Shown here: positions 7,173 to 9,077 of the stretch, in pieces
Numbering within the stretch: the stretch's first letter is position 1
Layout of the letters: every line of letters begins with the position of its first letter
Assembly (NCBI GenBank): GCA_944393345.1
Contig: CALXZW010000051.1
Coordinates: forward strand, 1 to 9,077
From: an uncultured Clostridia bacterium
GTDB taxonomy: Bacteria > Bacillota > Clostridia > TANB77 > CAG-508
Direction: 5' to 3'
Length of the DNA stretch: 9,077 nt
Position numbers and translations under genes: made by a program
The notes under the pieces: generated by a model
Told to the model about the DNA's origin: nothing
Seen by the model: only the letters and a program-made list of their open reading frames with translations
Database searches by the model: none

Positions 7173-7898
7173 ATGAAAAAAATATTAAAAAAGAATCAAG
7201 TTATTATATATATTATTGCATTAATGTTAATGACTGCTGGGTATTTAAATTATACAACAAATGTAGACAACAAAAGTGTTGAAACAAGTATGAAAATGGA
7301 ATCTTCTGATGATATGCAAATAGCTGATATAGGTGATGCTACATTAGTAAATAGTAATGATGTAGTATCTGAAACAAATGAAAATCAGGTTTCTAATAAC
7401 GAGATCACTGATAATACAAATAATGAAAACACTACAAACACAAATAATTCTAATACTATTAATCAAGAAAATAATAATACTACTTCTGAGATAGAGGATA
7501 AAGAGATTTTTGAAAATTCAAATGAAACTATAGTTACAAATTCAAGTAATAATAGTGATTATTTTATAAAATCAAAATTAGAAAGAAATACAATGTATTC
7601 ACAAATGTTAGAAACTTATGAAAAAGTATTAAATAGTTCTAATTCATTAGAGACACAAAAACAGTCTGCTACACAAGAAATAACTAAAATAAATGAAACG
7701 AAAAATAGTATAATGATATGTGAGAATTTAATTTCAACTAAAGGTTTTGAGAATAATATTATTTTTGTCAATGGGGAGAGTATTAGCGTTATAATAGAAG
7801 CGGAAGAGTTGAAACCAGAAGAAGTAGCACAAATTCAAAATATTATTTCCAGAGAAATGAAAGCAGAAATTGAAAATATACATATAGCAACAAAATAA
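7173..7898 (+). CDS. spoIIIAH: Stage III sporulation protein AH, SpoIIQ-binding channel protein
   Basis: SpoIIIAH is anchored in the mother-cell membrane and binds forespore SpoIIQ across the intermembrane space, joining the two halves of the channel. Its C-terminal domain is related to YscJ/FliF ring proteins. It has 241 residues (218 in B. subtilis). A basic N-terminus (KKILKKN) precedes one helix at about 9-26. The linker at about 58-128 is strikingly Asn/Thr/Glu-rich and of low complexity. The soluble domain from about 130 shows YxxxxLExxxxYSQM, the helix around 160-178, the C-x-x-L segment (ICENLISTKGFEN, 182-194) and strands IIFVNGESISVIIEA and IENIHIATK, the last matching the family's C-terminus. 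AAAGGAT at 7157-7163 precedes the ATG. A 14-bp palindrome of only A and T (7131-7144) lies in the 47-bp gap before it. It is the last gene of the operon. Confidence 0.95.
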   Translation: MKKILKKNQVIIYIIALMLMTAGYLNYTTNVDNKSVETSMKMESSDDMQIADIGDATLVNSNDVVSETNENQVSNNEITDNTNNENTTNTNNSNTINQENNNTTSEIEDKEIFENSNETIVTNSSNNSDYFIKSKLERNTMYSQMLETYEKVLNSSNSLETQKQSATQEITKINETKNSIMICENLISTKGFENNIIFVNGESISVIIEAEELKPEEVAQIQNIISREMKAEIENIHIATK

Positions 7899-7900
7899 CT

Positions 7901-7916
7901 ATTTTACTTGTAAAAT
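7901..7916. terminator. Weak bidirectional hairpin between convergent units
   Basis: ATTTTAC at 7901-7907 and GTAAAAT at 7910-7916 are perfect inverted repeats, folding as a 6-bp stem with a 4-nt loop. It lies in the 22-bp space between the spoIIIAH stop and the end of the minus-strand glycohydrolase gene. It has no G+C-rich core and only a loosely T-rich tail (ATTATTTAATTCTTTCTT) on the + side. It could serve both directions but is a weak candidate. Confidence 0.35.
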
Positions 7917-7920
7917 GCAA

Positions 7921-8721
7921 TTATTTAATTCTTTCTTCTTTTAGTAAAGAAGAGTCTTTTCCTATGGATAGATAAGCTTTTAATAAAATTTTTTTAAATT
8001 CTTGAGGCAATAAGTCTAGTGCTTGTTGCCTTAAAATTTTAGGAATAAAATAGTATGCTTCTGAAATAGAACCAGTCATACAAGCAATAGTATCTGTATC
8101 GCCACCAATAGAAATAGCTTTTCTGATGGAATCTTCAAAACTATTTGAATTTAAGAAAATAAATATGGCTTGAGGTACAGTTGTTTCACAAGTTCCATCA
8201 AATATATTAGTATTTTGTAAATTTTCCAAGTTAAGTTCTAAATTATATCCATAATGAGAAGTAATATATTTTTTAATTTCATCTTTTGGTAGTTTTTGTC
8301 TTGCTAAAAAAATTGTAGTTGCTAAAGATTCAGCACCTTTTATTGCTTCTATACTATTATGAGTAGGTATTGCACTTCTTTTTGCTTCAAGTTGTACTTT
8401 TTCTAAAGAATTAAATAAATATGCAACAGGAGAGACTCTCATAGCAGATCCGTTACCTTTACTTGTTCCAATTTCTGGAATAGATGAATTAGACCATTTT
8501 ATAAAAGATGGTGAAAAAGGACTTTTAAAAAATCCTTCTTTTGTATTCACAGTATTACCATATAATTGTCCATATTGTTTTCTTGAAGGTGTTAAAAGAG
8601 GAGTTTGATCATATAAAATAGACTTCCTTCAATTAATATTAATTATTCCTTTTCTAGTATCTAAAAATTCTTGATATTCATATTTAGTTCCTGACATATC
8701 ACCAATTATACAACCTAACAT
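7921..8721 (-). pseudogene. ADP-ribosylglycohydrolase (DraG/ARH family), disabled
   Basis: Intact members remove ADP-ribose from proteins or small ligands in the cytosol using a binuclear Mg centre. Reading from the ATG at 8721 (AAGGAGG at 8728-8734, 6 nt upstream) gives MLGCIIGDMSGTKYE, the family N-terminus, but codon 31 is TGA (8629-8631). The same frame then continues without shift to the TAA at 7921-7923. The later part is well preserved: SKGNGSAMRVSPVAYLF (about 87-103), THNSIEAIKGAE (about 120-131), DGTCETTVPQAI, and the metal-binding GGDTDTIACMTGS (206-218). Missing is the S/T-D-D-T motif with its following helix that normally lies between the N-terminal strand and the K-Y-G segment. 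Here only about 20 residues separate codon 31 from QYGQLYG, about 35 fewer than I expect. The usual Gly after EAYY is Phe. A nonsense codon plus loss of half of the metal site argues for a true pseudogene. The GTG at 8550 could open a 209-residue product but has no ribosome binding site. Confidence 0.88.
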
Positions 8722-8727
8722 AGAAAA

Positions 8728-8734
8728 CCTCCTT
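8728..8734 (-). promoter_or_regulatory. Intact ribosome binding site of the glycohydrolase pseudogene
   Basis: AAGGAGG on the minus strand, 6 nt before the ATG at 8721. Its perfect state fixes the original start of the decayed gene and suggests that the decay is recent. Confidence 0.8.
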
Positions 8735-8735
8735 A

Positions 8736-8768
8736 AAAAGCAAAAGGGAATAATAAAATATTATTCCC
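8736..8768 (-). terminator. Rho-independent terminator or attenuator after the small membrane gene
   Basis: On the minus strand GGGAATAATA (8768-8759), a TTT loop and TATTATTCCC (8755-8746) form a perfect 10-bp stem, followed by TTTTGCTTTTT. The stem contains the stop codon of the small membrane gene (8761-8763). The T-tract ends two bases before the ribosome binding site of the glycohydrolase gene. It should stop most transcripts starting at 8982-9010, so the downstream gene would be expressed only by readthrough. Confidence 0.85.
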
Positions 8769-8928
8769 GCTGAAATGAATAAAGTATTAAAGCAACTCCG
8801 CTGACTGTGGTAATCAAAAATGTATTTGGACTTGTGACATAGTATAATAAAAAACCATGAAAAATCCATAAAACAGAAAAGATGAGTAAAATCAGCCGAT
8901 TGAGCCAATTAATAACTTTTTGTTTCAT
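8761..8928 (-). CDS. Small two-helix membrane protein of unknown function (55 aa)
   Basis: I do not recognise this family. From the ATG at 8928 the product has 55 residues, with AAAGGAAG at 8936-8943 (7 nt away) as ribosome binding site. An upstream in-frame ATG at 8955 would add nine residues but would put the purine block inside the coding region. The N-terminus is basic (MKQKVINWLNR). Two hydrophobic helices at about 12-30 and 36-51 are linked by YVTSPNT, and the end is polar (SFQRE). The polar ends suggest that both termini are in the cytosol. It has its own promoter (8982-9010) and its own terminator, so it appears to be a single-gene transcript. Evidence that it is real is the combination of promoter, ribosome binding site, coherent hydrophobic topology and a terminator on its stop codon. 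Confidence 0.7.
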   Translation of the reverse strand: MKQKVINWLNRLILLIFSVLWIFHGFLLYYVTSPNTFLITTVSGVALILYSFQRE

Positions 8929-8981
8929 TTTAAATCTTCCTTTCATTAACTGCAAAAGATTTCAAACATATTTACAATATT

Positions 8982-9010
8982 ATAATATCACATATTAATT
9001 CATATATCAA
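8982..9010 (-). promoter_or_regulatory. SigmaA-type extended -10 promoter of the minus-strand unit
   Basis: On the minus strand TTGATA (9010-9005) and TATTAT (8987-8982) are separated by exactly 17 bp. Each matches the vegetative consensus at five of six positions, and the -10 box is directly preceded by TGA, an extended -10 element. The start of transcription would fall near 8975, about 46 nt before the ATG at 8928. The -10 box lies within a 12-bp perfect palindrome, ATATTATAATAT (8977-8988), which could be an operator or simply AT-rich chance. Confidence 0.6.
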
Positions 9011-9031
9011 TATTTTTAACAAAAAATACAG

Positions 9032-9069
9032 GGTAATTTCATAAAATATTACGAAATTGTAATATTACC
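9032..9069. repeat. Nested inverted repeats at the window edge
   Basis: This AT-rich stretch has no coding potential that I can see. It holds AATATTAC (9045-9052) with GTAATATT (9059-9066), AATTTC (9035-9040) with GAAATT (9053-9058), and GGTAAT (9032-9037) with ATTACC (9064-9069). The second pair uses the exact loop of the first. It lies about 22 bp upstream of the -35 box of the minus-strand promoter, and could be an operator, the tail of a terminator of a gene beyond the window, or chance. Confidence 0.4.
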
Positions 9070-9077
9070 AATAATTT

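Noticed and set aside
8548..8550. GTG at 8550 as a genuine start of a 209-residue glycohydrolase
   Set aside because: There is no ribosome binding site. The upstream codons encode the family N-terminus in the same frame with its own strong ribosome binding site at 8728-8734.
8629..8631. TGA read as an amino acid (alternative genetic code or selenocysteine)
   Set aside because: All the intact genes use TGG for Trp and contain no in-frame TGA. The position does not fit a redox-active residue of this family, and no hairpin typical of a selenocysteine element is evident after it. The accompanying loss of the catalytic segment makes plain decay more likely.
8699..8908. Minus-strand 69-codon frame overlapping the small membrane gene
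   Set aside because: It overlaps a better supported gene in another frame, runs through the terminator and the next gene's ribosome binding site, and its Cys/Phe/Tyr-rich product shows no coherent topology.

Overview
The window is very AT-rich (about a quarter G+C by eye), has strong AGGAGG-type ribosome binding sites, and uses TAA for 11 of the 12 natural stop codons, TAG for one and TGA for none. Together with a complete spoIIIA operon this points to an endospore-forming, low-GC Firmicute of the class Clostridia. Species cannot be decided from the sequence.

Left part (1-2506, + strand): a YebC/TACO1 family gene whose N-terminal codons are all present but thrown out of frame by one extra C at 71/72, then a 545-residue membrane-anchored extracytoplasmic protein that I do not recognise. 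This unit closes with a perfect 13-bp-stem rho-independent terminator (2468-2506).

Centre (2535-7898, + strand): the full eight-gene spoIIIA operon in canonical order, spoIIIAA-AB-AC-AD-AE-AF-AG-AH, every frame intact. In established models these proteins sit in the outer forespore (mother-cell) membrane, and with SpoIIQ from the forespore they form the channel that keeps the engulfed forespore active. SpoIIIAA is the ATPase, SpoIIIAB resembles a type II secretion F protein, SpoIIIAC/AD/AE are polytopic membrane proteins, and SpoIIIAF/AG/AH are anchored ring-forming proteins. SpoIIQ is not in the window. Unusual details are a SpoIIIAA that ends early, a TTG start for spoIIIAG inside the end of spoIIIAF, and longer-than-usual gaps after spoIIIAA and spoIIIAC.

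Right part (7921-9077, - strand, convergent with the operon): a good extended -10 promoter (8982-9010) drives a 55-residue, two-helix membrane protein of unknown function. A strong terminator hairpin overlapping its stop codon follows. Then comes a decayed ADP-ribosylglycohydrolase (DraG/ARH family) gene with an in-frame TGA at codon 31 and an apparent internal deletion that removed the N-terminal catalytic acidic motif.

I see no CRISPR array, tRNA, rRNA, insertion sequence or phage gene. Nothing here clearly amounts to a new system. The best leads are the unknown 545-residue protein, the two damaged genes on either side of the intact sporulation operon, and the hairpin architecture in the right-hand minus-strand unit.
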